In this document: positions 32,973 through 45,280 of the stretch, in pieces
Position numbering within the stretch: the stretch's first letter is position 1
How the letters are laid out: every line of letters starts with the position of its first letter
From: Saprolegnia diclina VS20
Taxonomy: Eukaryota; Oomycota; Saprolegniomycetes; Saprolegniales; Saprolegniaceae
Direction: 5' to 3'
Length of the DNA stretch: 64,000 nt
Assembly (NCBI RefSeq): GCF_000281045.1
Contig: NW_008246070.1
Location: 87,543-151,542, forward strand
The notes under the pieces: model-generated
What the model saw: only the letters and a program-made list of their open reading frames with translations
What the model was told of the DNA's origin: nothing
Databases searched by the model: none
Translations under genes and position numbers: made by a program

Positions 32973-33281
32973 TGCGTCACCTCTCGATTAGTCTTTCGAT
33001 TAGTTAGTCGACAACGATGTACTGAGTAATCCAAACGTTCCTTGCTACTCGCGTGCCCACTGTCGCTGCATGTACAGTCCATCTTTTCATTCCGAGAACG
33101 TCCGAGTCAGATGCAGGTAGCCCACCATGGTCAGTTGGGGGCCTCCTGCTTGAAGTGCCAGTGGTTCCCGCCACGACGCGTCTCAGGTGCGCGAACCTCA
33201 ACGCATCCGGATTTTATCCGGAAAGCAAATCCAAATCTGTGAAACGGTCTCATTTTTGTCCGCGAGAAGGTCGAGAGGAAC
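32973..33281. other. Intergenic spacer
   Basis: 309 bp between two plus-strand genes. No ORF with coding character; presumably the promoter of the next gene. Confidence 0.45.
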
Positions 33282-34846
33282 ATGACAAAGCGCGAGCGCG
33301 GGGGAAGCGCGGGGAGTATGGACGCGATCGTCATCTCGGACTCGGAAGAAGATGCTCCGGAGGTGAAGCGACCGCGCCGGAAGATGGACGGCCCGATGGC
33401 CAAGTCCCCGCTCGTCGAAGCCATGGACGCGCTGCGAGCACGGCCCGACGACATGAGCTGCGCAATGGACCTCCTAAGCCGCGTCCGGAAAGCCTGTACT
33501 CGGGACATTGCTGCATGGAGCGAAGTCGCCAATGGACCCGTGGTTCTGGGGCTCAGCATCGTCTCGTCGACGTACTTCCCCGTGCAGCAGTGCTTGTACG
33601 CTGCCTTGGTGCGCATCATGAGCACCCTTCGGCGCGAGCGACGGACAAAGGACCTCGAGAAGATCTGCCGAGGGGTCCCTCTCGTTCTGCGCTTGGCCAT
33701 TCCGGGCGGGAACGAGGCCGACCTCGTGCGTGCGTAGCGTCGAGACGACCTTGCTCATTGCTTTGGCACAGATCAACCCGATTCGCATGCGCCAGCAGCT
33801 GAACCAAGTCAACGACGTCACCAAGCGCATTGCGTCCTTTCGCGTCCTACAGTGCTGGACGCGATTGCACGGCCAGGCAACGGTAGGGACGTCCGACGGT
33901 GCAAGGAACTAGCAGCGGGGCGTAGGAGGAGCTGCAGCACGAAGGCTGGATCGACTTGGGCTCGACCGCGCTCTCTTTCTGCAGAGATGACGAAGCTCTC
34001 AGCGTCACAAACATCCGCTACGCCAACGTTCGCAGCCTCAAGTCCGATGCCGAATCGGCCATGGCCAATGTGTGCTTTGAGGAGTACGACGAAAGCGGGC
34101 AATGGATGCGGGTACTCCTCGATCACAAGGTGCGACATGAGGCTTGTACGAGATGTGGTCTTACGATCCGTAGACGTTTTTGGCATTTGAGAAAGAGCTT
34201 TGCTCCAGACCGTTGAGCTGCGCCAAAGCACGCGAGGTACTGCTACATGCCGAGCCCTATCACAGATTCCGGCAATTAGAGCCAGCCTCGGCTCGCCGAC
34301 GAGGAAAAAGCAAAGAAAAGTGATGCGTCAGTGCCAGTCGCCATCGTGACGCCGCCACCAAGCCAAGACGATGCACCAAGCTCCGATGACTACGACTGCC
34401 TTTCCCTCTTCGACGCGGAAGTGCATCGGGTCTCGCTTGCTGCGTCGCGTTGGGATGCTACGTTCGACGCGTTGAAGAAAGAGGTCGAGACACGGGTTGG
34501 CAGCATCACAGAGCTCGTCACTCACATCGGTGCGACGCAGGTGCACCGTGGAAACGCTATGGCGCGGCTGGAGTACGACGGCGCAGCCGTGGCCCAAGAC
34601 GTTCAGGCCGCCCGCATGATCACGCTTCCGCAGTATCAAGACGATGGCTTGAAGGAAGCTACTCTTCTCACGACCGAGCTCGAAAACGTCGCCAAGACTG
34701 CGCAGGAGTATCTGCACGAGGACCTCGACGCGATCGCTCAAGACAAGGCGACAACCACCATGTGTTCGCTGCACCTCGTTGCGGTTGCTGCGCCGTGGAT
34801 TTTGTGCGGTGTGGCAGCCATCTCGTCGTCGTTGGGGTACATGTAG
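33282..34846 (+). CDS. Hypothetical protein with C-terminal hydrophobic tail
   Basis: Not recognised. Five exons, join(33282..33725, 33772..33882, 33926..34129, 34174..34236, 34280..34846), 462 residues. All four introns are 43-46 bp in phase 0. The N-terminus has a small nuclear-type patch (VISDSEEDAPEVKRPRRK), then alpha-helical repeats (RQQLNQVNDVTKRIASFRVL). A middle part (VCFEEYDESGQWMRVLLDHK) looks globular. The last exon opens acidic (SQDDAPSSDDYDCLSLFDAE), has a long amphipathic helix (LLTTELENVAKTAQEYL) and ends with one hydrophobic segment (LHLVAVAAPWILCGVAAISS), a possible tail anchor. A basic/acidic N-terminus together with a tail anchor is odd; the last exon could belong to a separate gene, though the splice joins in frame. 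Confidence 0.6.
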
Positions 34847-34997
34847 CTCCATGCGCGCGCTGGCACCGCACGTGGCGCGCGATCTTGAAGGGACATTCTC
34901 CCAGAAGCAATACACGCATCTTTTATCACCTTTGAAATTCGATATCCCATCTTCGACCTTTCTGCAAACGGATCAAGATCGCAGCCCGTGAGACTTG

Positions 34998-35002
34998 ATT
35001 GG
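34998..35002 (-). promoter_or_regulatory. ATTGG box 25 bp before the EML-like gene
   Basis: CTTGATTGGCGC lies just upstream of the ATG at 35027, the same short distance seen for other genes here. Confidence 0.4.
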
Positions 35003-35026
35003 CGCTTTTCTTCCGCGGATCATTGC

Positions 35027-38000
35027 ATGGGCAACGTCGTGGGCCTGACGGCGGTCCCGGCCGCGGACTCGAACCCGCCAAGCTACTCGGCGACGCTCAT
35101 CGAGGCCATCACGCCCTTTGACAATCTCTCGATCGAAGAGATTGAGGCGTACTGGCGCAGCTTCTACGAGCACGCCCACGGCTTTGCGCTCTCCAAGCAC
35201 GACTTTGGCGCGATCTGCATCGACGTGGCTGTGCACCTCGGTCACTCGCCCGTCCAGATTGCGCAGAAAGCTGACGTGCTCTTCGACGTGCTTACGCTCG
35301 ACTCGCCGTTCAAGCTCCTTGATGCACTTGAGTTCCTAGCGAGCATCATCTTCATCTCGACGGCGCCGATCCAAGACAAGGTCGAGCTCGTCTTTGATAG
35401 CTGGGACATGTCGGAAGACGGTACCGCGTTATGACGATATTTGTTGATTGAGTGATGATGATGGATGTAGGCGCGCTCGACATTGACGAGTTTACCATTT
35501 CCGTACGAACACTCTACCTCTATATGGCTCATGATCCCGTGTAGCTCAAGTCGACGCTCATGGGGCTCGGCAAGATTGTCGTCTCCAAGGCCAACGACAA
35601 GACCGTCGACTTGCTGGAGGACGATGAAGTTCGGCGCATTGCCGAGATGACGTTCCGCGATATGCTGCACATTCCGCCGTCGACCATGATCCAGTCGACG
35701 ATGGTCATCACATGCGACGTCTTTCGGAGCTACTGTTTGACCAACAACGACGCGCGCAGCCTCTTTGATGTCTTTGACGGCGCCGTGAGTGCTTCCAACC
35801 ACGACGACGGTAGCGCCGACGCCCTCGGTGGTCTCGACCCGACGCATGTGCCGGAGCGGTCGGCGAAAGAGACACGGCACATGGACCCCGAAGCCGCCAT
35901 TGAAAAAGCGAGCGACGCTGACCACGGAGACGAGTTTATGGCCGTCAAGCCGTGGGAAGGCGCCATCATTCCGCCGACAAATCCGCCGCCCATCGACTCG
36001 AGCGCCCCGACAGTCGACCTCTCACTCGAGTGGATCTTTGGCTACTCAGCCCAGGACGCCTACGCGCGCAACAACGTCCGATACCTCAAGAGCGGCGACA
36101 TTGCGTACCCGGCGGCGAGCGTCGTCGTGCTGCTCGAGAAGGCAGGGCCTCGCCAGCAGCACATCATTGCGCACACGGACGACATCTTGTCCTTTGCCTT
36201 GCACCCGAATCGCTCGATTGGGGCGACGGGCGAGACGGGGAAGACACCGAAGCTCATTGTGTGGGACGCGGCCTCGGTCAGCGTGCTCTCGACCCACCGC
36301 GGGTATCACAAGCGAGGGATCATCCAGCTCGCGTTCTCGTCCTCTGGGAACCACCTCGCTTCGCTGGGGGCAGACGACGACCACAGTTTGGGCGTCTACT
36401 CGACCACCGACCAGTGGAAGTCGGGAGCGTTGACGTGGTTTTCCAAGGGCAACAAGGCCGCGCCGCTCGACGTCTCGTGGCACCCGATCAATGACTTCGT
36501 CTTTGCGAGCGTTGGCGTCAAATACCTCGAAGTCTGGACCTGCAACGTATCGCCCAAGACCGTCGCCAAGGCCAAAGGGATCTTTGGAAAGACCGGCACG
36601 GTCCAGGGCATTCTGGCCGCCGTGTGGCTCAACACTGACAGCGGGTACCTTCTCGTGACGGGAACGCAAGATGGCTCGCTGTACATCTTTCAGCCGCCCG
36701 AGCTCCAGACGGTGATTCCTAAAGCCCATGCAGGCCCGGTTCAGAGCCTGTACTTGCTGGACAAGACTCTCGTGAGTGGCGGCAAGGACGGCGTTGTACG
36801 CATCTGGGCACCGGACAAAGCAGGGTCTCTCACAAGCACGCAGTCCTTCGACATCAAGGCCCTTGCCAGTCGCGCTGGTAGCATTCAGAGTGTCTGTCTC
36901 TCCAACGACCTCACGACTGTTCTCCTTGGAACCCAAGCTTCGGACATTTTTGAAATCAAGTACGAACCTCTAGACGTGGCGCCCATCAGAGGTCTCTTGT
37001 AGCTTGAAGACCAAAGCCATTTCACCTGCGCTCCTGTCGGGGCACCACGCTGATGAGCTCTGGGGCTTGGCCGCCCACCCGACGCGGCAAGAGTGCGCAA
37101 CTGTCGGTGACGATCAGTTCTTGTGCGTGTGGGACTTGGTCAAGAAGAAGCAACTTCGACGGCTCAAGCTCGACTGCCTCGCGCGCGCCGTCGCGTACTC
37201 GCCGGACGGCAAGTACATTGCCGTTGGTCTCGGCGGGCAGCTGCCGGGGCGAGAGAAGGTCAACAAACACCCGAAGAACGGCGCTGTTCTCGTCGTCTAC
37301 GAGGGCGATCTGACCAAGGTTGGGCTTATCTACTCTAAAGTTGTGGGGACTAGAGACTTTATGTAGGTCGTCGAGCGCAACGACGCGAAAAAGTGGATCT
37401 CGGACATTACGTACTCGCCGTGCGGCAAGTACCTCGCGCTTGGGAGCCACGACAATAGCATCGTGCTGTACGACGCACTCAACCAGTACACCAAGAAGCA
37501 CGCGTTCAAGAAGCACAGCAGCTTTATCACGCGCATCGACTTCTCCGCCGATAGCTCCTACTACCAGGTACGATGCAAGTCTTGTCAAAGCCTTCATCTT
37601 GTCGTGATTAGAGCACGTCCGGCGCCTACGAGCTCCTCTTTGCCGACGCCAAGACGGGCAAGCAAGTCACGCGTGCATCAGCGCTCAAGGATGAGCAGTG
37701 GAGCTCCTGGACTTGTCCGCTGGGCTGGCCCGTTCAAGGCATTTGGCCACCGGACAGCGACGGGTCGGACGTCAACGGTGTTGCGCGGTCGCATGCCGGT
37801 ACGCTTCTAGCAACGGGCGATGACTTTGGCAAGGTAGTGTCGCAGGCGCATTCTCGTGCCAATGCCTCTGTGTAGGTCAAGCTCTTTCGGTATCCGTGCG
37901 CCAAGAAGCATGCCGGCTTTGCGACGCTCAACGGCCACTCTTCGCACGTGACCAACGTGGCGTGGTCGACCAGCGACGAGTACTTGCTCTCGACGGGCGG

Positions 38001-41000
38001 CGGCGACCGCTGCCTCTTTCTTTGGAAACACGACGTGCAGAAAATCAAGGGCTCGAGAGCATCCACCTCGCCTGTGCGGTCGCCCATCAAGGGCCACGAA
38101 GACGACGTCGATATGGACCTCGTCCGCGGCTCGGAAGGCGACGAGTTCATGGCGGTCAAGCCCTGGATCGGCGCCATCGTGCCGCCCTCTAAGCTACCAG
38201 TGGTCGACAACACGCAGCCGCCGTCGACGACGTTGCAACTTGCCCACGCCTATGGGTAAGCACCACGCTGATACGAGAGATAGGACGTGGGCTCTGTGTA
38301 GCTACCAAGCGCAGGCGGCGTCCAACAACGTTCGTTTTCTCTCCAACGGTCGGATCGTGTACCACGTCGCCGCCCTCGGCGTTGTCTACGACAGCTCGAC
38401 CAACACGCAGACCTTCTTCGAGGTACTTACCCACTCGTTGAGCATTTGACAAGGGCTAGGTGTAGGGGCACGACGATGACATTGTGTGTCTCGCGCTCCA
38501 CCCCAATGGCAGCTGCGTCGCAACCGGTCAAATGGGCAAACCGCCGACGATCCATGTGTGGGAGCTCACGAGCGCCAAGGCGGAAAAGGCCACCGAAAAG
38601 TGCATCAGCCTCGCCTCTCTCAAAGGCTTTCACAAGCGCGCTGTACCGGCACTGGCATTTTCGACGGTAAGTGCCTTGCAATCGCTACTGCTCGACTATT
38701 TGTGGGACATTAGGACGGATCCAAACTGTGCTCGATCGGGAACGACGACGACCATAGCTTGGCTATCTACAAGTGGAAAGAAGGGGTCATCGTGGCGTCG
38801 GGCAAAGGCGAGCGCAACAAGGTACGTCGTGTGCCAAAGTGTGCTGGCGACGAATAGGGCGGTAGGTGGTTGGTGTGCTGCACCACCCAGGCACGAACGA
38901 GTGGGTCTCGTTTGGAGACAAGCACCTCACACACTGGACCGAGCAAGGCCGCAACATCACGGGCAAGAAGGCGATTTTGGGCAAGCACGGTACCCCGCAG
39001 CTCTTCCACTGTGCGTGCATGATCCCAAATGCAACGGGGACCAACTCGGCCCCGACGCGCACTGTCGTCGGCACACAGGGGGGTGACATCTACTGCTTTG
39101 AGAACAAACATCTAATCAAGGTCCTGTCTGGGCACAAGGGCCCCGTGTTTGCCGTCGCAGTCTCCCGTACGTCGACGTGGCTCTCGCCATAGGATGTTCA
39201 TATTAGATCACAGCCTCCAAGCCCGAGTGGGTCAGCGGTGCCAAGGACGGCAAAGTCATCATATGGGACGTGCACTTGGCGCAAATCTCGTCGTTCGAAG
39301 TGGCGCCGCCGCTGACCAAGCTCTTCAACCTCTCGACCGAGACGGCCAAGCTCATGCAAGCCAGCTTTGGCGTGCGCAGCGTGTGCTTCAACAGCACCAA
39401 CACGCGCCTCCTCCTCGGCACGTACGGCAGCGACATTGTGCAGTTTGACCGCACGGGCGCCAAGGCCACGGTGGTGACGCAAGGCCACTATCAAGACGAA
39501 GTACGATGCGCCTTCGATTTCAACCGACTACAACCGCTTGTCCTACTAGTTGTGGGGTCTCGCGGTTCACCCGGACATGACCAAGCACGAGTTTTGCACC
39601 GTCGGCGACGACAAGACGCTGCGGGTGTGGGACGCTGTGCACAAAATGCAGCTCCGCGTCAAGGCCTTTGAGTGCATCGCGCGCTCGTGCGCGTACTCGA
39701 ATGCGGCGCCCTACTGGATCGCTGTCGGTCTCGGCGGACGCATCGAGGCTGGTCGCAAGCACCCCAAGTACGGCACACTAATTGTCGTCAAAGACGACGA
39801 GACGTTCGCCATGGTCTTTGAAGATAAGCCGTCGAAAGAGTGGCTCTCGGAGATCAAGTTTTCGCCCAACAACACGATGATAGCCGTCGGGTCGCACGAC
39901 ACGAGCATCTATCTCTACGCGATCAAGGGCAGCTCGATCGTCAAGACGGGCGTCTTCCGCAAGCATACGAGCTACATCACACACTTTGACTTTTCCAGCG
40001 ACTCGAAATACCTCCAGGTAACACCACATTCTCTTCTCGACACTGCCAACGCCATGCCTAGAGCAACTGCGGCGCGTACGAGCTCCTCTTTTCGGATCCG
40101 TCCAGCGCCAAGCACTTGACGTCGGCCAAGAGTCTGCGTGACGTCGCGTGGGAGACGTGGACGTGCACACTCGGGTGGCCTGTCCAAGGCATTTGGCCGC
40201 CGTGTGCCGACGGCACCGACATCAACGCCGTCCATCGGTCGTCCAACATGCAGCTTTTGGCGACAGGCGACGACTTTGGCAAGGTCAAGCTCTTTCGATA
40301 TCCGTGCGTCGCCAAGCACAGCGTCGCCTACGCGTACTCTGGCCACTCGTCGCACGTGACGAGCGTCCGCTGGCTGCACAACGATACGCATGTCGTGAGC
40401 ACTGGCGGCCTCGATCGGTCGATATTGCAGTGGCACCACGAGACGGGCGCCGAAGAAGACACCGCGATCGACGTCGGCAAGACGTCCCCGTCCAAAGCCT
40501 CGCTTGCGACCGCCTTGTCCAACGCCGGTGCCACCGAGGGCGACGACGAAGACGACCTTGTACGCCGTCTTGCCACGCAGCAAAAGCGAGCAATGTCATT
40601 TTAGGGGCTCCCCAAGACCTCAGTGCCAGTCGCGTTTCCCGCCGAAGGGGGCGGCGACGAGTTTATGGCTGTCAAGCCGTGGATCGGCGCTATCTGTGCG
40701 CCGAGCAACCCGCCCAAAGAGAACCCACGCGCCCCCGACATCCAACTACGGCTCGAGTGGTCGGTTCTACTCAATCTGGTACCTTCGACTACGTAATTGT
40801 GTAGGGTCTATGGCTACCAAGCCGACTTGGCGCGCAACAACTTGCGCTACAATGCCGACGGACAGATCGTGTACCATGCCGCAGCCGTTGGCATCATCTA
40901 CGATCGTCCGACCAACACGCAAAAGGTACTAACTACAAAACGCGTCTAGTATGTACTAATAAACGTCGCAGCACCATGTGGGCCACAACGATGACATCCT

Positions 41001-42956
41001 GAGCCTCGCCATCTCGTCCTCCGGGCGGTTCGTTGCGTCGGGCGAGCGCGGCAAAAAGCCCAGCGTCAGTGGCCGTCGTCTGCAGTAGAGACAAACGCAT
41101 CTCTTGCTCTAGATTCGCGTCTGGGATGCGCGCTCCGGTGCGCTCTTGAGCGAGCTCAAGGGCTTCCACGCCCGCGGCGTCCTTAGCCTCGCGTTCGCAC
41201 TCGACGAGAAGACGCTTGCGAGCGTCGGCGACGACGACGACCACAGTCTCGCGATTTGGGAGGACAAGGGCGGCGCGTGGAGCAAAGGAGTTCTCCAAAC
41301 CTCGACGCGCGGCGACAAGGCGCTCAACGTCTTTGCGCTGGCTGACGCACGCCACGGCCGCTTTGTACATCATTTTGGCCTCTTGCCTTCCAGCGGCTCA
41401 CAAATGTGTAGGTCACGGGGGGTGTCAAGCACGTTTTGTTTTGGACCGTCCAGGGCAAGACCGCGAGCTGCACCAAGGGCCAGTTTGGGAAGCTCGCGAC
41501 GATTCAAACTCTCTGGTGCGCGTGCAGCTTCAAGGACGACGCGACGCTGACGGGCGCGGACAACGGCGACATGTACCAATGGTGCGGCAACACCGTCACC
41601 AAGAGCGTCAAGGCCCACGACGGCGCGCTCACAGCACTCTACTCGACGTCCAAGCTCGTGCGCTCTGCCTCACATGCAACGTCATCGCTGATGCTGGCGA
41701 GTAGGACACCGTCGTCTCGGGTGGGAAGGACGGCAAGGTCTGCGTGTGGAACTCGTCGCTCCAGCAGACGAGCTCGTTCGTGCTCGAGAGCTTGTACCCG
41801 GTCTGCGGGCTTCGAGGCAAGACCGTGCGCAGCGTGTGCATGGACGCAAGCCAAACCAAGATCCTTCTTGGCACGTGGGGCAGCGATATCTTTGAGATCG
41901 ACGTGAGCAACGCGACGCTCGTGCTCGGGAAGCCCGTGACCGGCGGCCACTGTAAAGACGAGCTCTGGGGTCTCGCGGTGCACCCGATCGAGCCCCACAC
42001 CGTCTGCACCGTGGGCGACGACGCGGTCGCGCGCGTCTACAACTTGAAGCTCAAGACGTCGTGGGTGCTCATGGAGCTCGACGACATGGCGCGCGCCGTC
42101 GCCTACTCGCCCGACGGCCTGCTGCTTGCGATCGGATACGGCGGCGACCTTGGCCGCGGCAAGACCAAAGGCAACAAGCACGGCATGATTGGTTTCTACG
42201 AAGCGTCGACAACGACGGTCGTGCTGGAAGATCGCCCGTCCAAAGCGGCGATCAGGTGCCCGCCCGCACTGTGTCCAACGGCTGAGGTTGCGTAGCGAGG
42301 TCAAGTTTGCAGCGTCCGGGGCTATCGCGGCGTTTGGGTCGCACGACGACAAGATCTACATTTACAGCATCCAGGGCACTGGCGCGAGTGCGAGCATCGT
42401 CAAGAAGCAGGTGTTTGCCAAGCACATGAGCTACATTACGCACTTTGATTTTTCCCGCGACGGCAAGTACCTCCAGGTACAGCGAGCCAACTGCACGCAA
42501 AACTCATGCGGTAGCTAGTCCAACTGCGGCGCGTACGAGCTTCTCTTTTGCGAAGTCGAGTCGGGCAAGCAGATGCGGTCCGCCAAAGCGCTCAAGGATG
42601 TCATCTGGGACTCGTGGACGTGCACCCTCGGGTGGCCCGTCCAGGGCATTTGGCCCGAGTGCGCTGACGGCACCGACATCAACAGCGTCTGCGCGTCCAA
42701 GTCGCGCGCCTTCATTGCCACAGGCGACGACTTTTCCAAACTCAAAGTGTTTCGGTACCCATGCTTGACCAAAGGCGTACGCATCTATCAATGTTTCAAG
42801 ATCGTATCAAGCTGATGACGGTAGGCCAAGTGGGTCCAAGGCGACGGCCACTGCTCGCACATCACCTGCGTGCGCTTTACGTGCGATGACAAGTACATTG
42901 TGTCGGCCGGCGGGAACGACCGCGCCGTGCTGCAGTGGAAGCTGCTGGACCCGTAA
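35027..42956 (+). CDS. EF-hand + triple-module EML (EML5/EML6-like microtubule-associated WD-repeat protein)
   Basis: Twenty-three exons, 2310 residues: join(35027..35420, 35471..35502, 35545..36959, 37003..37318, 37367..37567, 37612..37833, 37876..38255, 38302..38422, 38466..38666, 38714..38821, 38866..39166, 39214..39500, 39550..40017, 40062..40559, 40605..40759, 40805..40925, 40972..41064, 41113..41364, 41412..41657, 41705..42255, 42296..42476, 42519..42776, 42825..42956). Near residue 130 a canonical EF-hand loop DMSEDGALDIDE is assembled over intron 1. Three modules follow, each opened by GDEFMAVKPW(E/I)GAI (about residues 270, 948 and 1667). Each has a HELP-like GYQA..NNVRF part and two WD propellers (DDDHSLAIY, LWGLAVHP, CPLGWPVQGIWP). 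Human EML5/6 are about 1960 residues with three modules; the N-terminal EF-hand part is extra. The likely role is microtubule binding, perhaps Ca2+ regulated. For the exon 11 end, a donor at GTCTCC is a less likely alternative. Confidence 0.92.
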
Positions 42957-43016
42957 GAAGAAGCGTCTATGAGAGTATATTACGGTGGCGATTATGACAT
43001 TGATGGGGCACAGCGT

Positions 43017-44502
43017 TTAGCTGCAAAAGGCGTGCGGGTGCACCTTTTGCTTGGCGCGGTTTGCATCCGGCAGCGGAAACCACTGGTCGTTCGACGCGAT
43101 CGTGACGTCCGGGTTGAGTGACTGGACGGCCGTGCGCAGCTCCAGCGGCAAATACGACTCCCGGTACTGCATCTGGAGCGCCTTGTTGGACCGCAACTGG
43201 GACTGCACGGCTTGCACTGCGAGCACGAGCAGCGTCGACGGCTCAAACGCGAGCGCAAGCCGGTGGACGTCGCTGTTGCGCTCAATGCCGTTGGAGCCGC
43301 CAAAGACGTACATGGCGCTCTCCCACATAACGCCCGTGTGAAAGTCCCGCGCATCCGGCGCCTTGGCGTCCTCCGACTAGCATCGCAATGAGCAATCCGA
43401 TGTGATGCTATGTCGTACCAGTCGGACCCACGTCGACGTTGCCAAGTCCAGCGAGCTCAGTTCGTTCAGGCGCGTCTACCTCGCATGAGCTACCAAGAGA
43501 GATGCTGCGTGATGGACATACCCCGGTTTCGTCGCGCCCGCCAAACATGAGAAATGTCGCTTTCCCACTCGACGTCGTGTGCAGAACGACGCTGTGGGCG
43601 ATGCGCGACCGCGGCAGATCGCCGACGCACTCGACTTTGGTCCAGTGTGACGACAGCGCGTCAAATTTATACATGTCGATGGGCCCTTTCGGCGGGTCAT
43701 AGAGACCGCCGCCAATGATGTACATGTCGTTGCCCGACACGACCGCTTGGTGCTTGTAGCGTGGCGACGGCTTGGTGCCAGTCGCGGCTGCGCAGCTCCA
43801 CGTCGCGGTCACTTGGTCAAAGATAAAGAGGTCGTTGACATAGACATGCCCCGAGGTACCGCCGAAGAGGTAGAGCTTGGAGCCGATCGCGACCATGCTC
43901 TGGCCGTACCCCGGCGGTGGATGCGTACCGGCCGTTGTGACCACGCTCCACTTTTGCGTTGCGAGCGTAAACTGGAGGAGCTTGCCCATGTTGGTCTGGC
44001 CCCAGTGCGGGCCTGAACCGCCAAAGAGGTACAGCTTGGTCTCGTCGGCCGAGGCGCACCACGCGTGGGACGCGCGGCCGTCGGGCGACACGACGCCCTT
44101 GTTCTCGAGCTTGGTCCAGTGGTGGTGCGTCAAGTCGAACGCATACAAGTCAAAGTGGCAGTTGCCGTCGTTGTAGCCGCCAAAGACGTACATCATGCCA
44201 TTCACTAGACACAGAAATGAGGAAGCGAAGGCGCCAGCGCATTGCAGACGCACCGACAACAGACGCATGGCCGCTGCGCACGGGCGGCTGCGCGCCCGAG
44301 ACCCGCAGCTTGGTCCAGAGGCTCTCTGCAGACACGCGAGTTAGCAGGATAGACAGGCGGCGGCGTGCGAACCGTGGTCTGTGGTCTCGGGCTCCGGGTC
44401 CTCCTCGGCCGGCTCGTCCACGGCAAAGCCGAGCCGCCGGGCGAGCCGCGACTGCGCCCAGCGCGGGCTGTTCTTGATGAGCTTGAGGAGGTCGTCGAGC
44501 AT
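43017..44502 (-). CDS. Kelch-repeat beta-propeller protein, copy 2
   Basis: Five exons, complement(43017..43376, 43419..43475, 43522..44204, 44254..44325, 44373..44502), 433 residues. The first exon adds a helical leader (MLDDLLKLIKNSPRWAQSRL) that copy 1 lacks. Kelch marks: YVFGGYNDGNCHFDLYAFDL, YLFGGSGPHWGQ, YLFGGTSGHVYVNDLFIF, YIIGGGLYDPPKGPIDMYKF, LMFGGRDE, the 19-residue middle exon TRLNELSSLDLATSTWVRL, and YVFGGSNGIERNSDVHRL. The tail (QMQYRESYLPLELRT) may be an extra helical domain. Intron positions and phases equal copy 1, 17 kb away on the other strand. A textbook branch site (TGCTAAC) sits in intron 1. It converges with the EML-like gene (60 bp between stops). Confidence 0.9.
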
Positions 44503-44735
44503 GCTTGGATGGGGCCGGCGCCGCTTTTCTCTGTTTGCTGCTGTTTCGGATCTCGCCGGATCTGATTGCTCGAGATAAATGTGCCAGCCAATCAAAGACG
44601 CCGAGAGGGTCCTATTTTTAGCCAGTCAAAAGGCGCGAAACTCCCCACCGCTTCAGAGGAGGCGCGGCTCGTGAGCGCGTCAAAGATACGAGAAATACAC
44701 CGTCAAATTACTCAATATTGCCGCAAAACGCAGCA

Positions 44736-45014
44736 TTACAACGAGCCGTACTTCCATTCGAGCAGCTTCTTCAACGTCGAAGCCGACACGGGGTGCCCGA
44801 GGATACGGCCAATGTGCATCGCCGCTGTCGCTTGAAGCTTGTCCAAGGCCGAGACGTCGGCGTCGGCCTTCATTTTCGCCAGCAAGTGGCGCAGCGCCTT
44901 GGCGTCTTGCTGGTTCACGTAGCTCTTCTCGTACGCGGTCTCGCGCTCGGCCCATTTGTCCGAGAAGGCGCGGAGCCCGACGCGGCGAACAATTTGGCGC
45001 TGGACTCGAAGCAT
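44736..45014 (-). CDS. Mitochondrial ATP synthase inhibitor IF1-like protein
   Basis: 92 residues, single exon. The N-terminus MLRVQRQIVRRVGLRAFS is a typical mitochondrial presequence, rich in Arg and lacking acidic residues. The following FSDKWAERETAYEKSYVNQQDAK.. pattern (W..RE..YE..Y..Q...ALR.LL) matches the minimal inhibitory region of IF1, and a helical stretch ends at about residue 65. The C-terminus (ILGHPVSASTLKKLLEWKY) is not part of animal IF1. IF1 blocks ATP hydrolysis by F1-ATPase at low pH. The assignment rests on a short motif, so it is moderately sure. An ATTGG box lies 77 bp upstream (45091-45095). Confidence 0.6.
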   Translation of the reverse strand: MLRVQRQIVRRVGLRAFSDKWAERETAYEKSYVNQQDAKALRHLLAKMKADADVSALDKLQATAAMHIGRILGHPVSASTLKKLLEWKYGSL

Positions 45015-45280
45015 CTTATTTGCAACTGGGTGGAACTGGCTTGGTCGCCTGCATTTCGACCACGTTGAAGTTGTTATCAAACGCCTTCTGATTGGTCCAT
45101 CTATAATTTCATCAGCGAATGAGAGTGCTTGAAATTTCGAATTTGGCCGCCCTTCGCTCAATGTCGCGCCCCAACATATCTTGAACGATCGGTCGATTAA
45201 GCTGCACCAATAAGACGCAAGAGCTTCGTGGGACGCTGCAAGGACGAGCAGCAAATACAAAATCGCCAAACGGGAATGGA

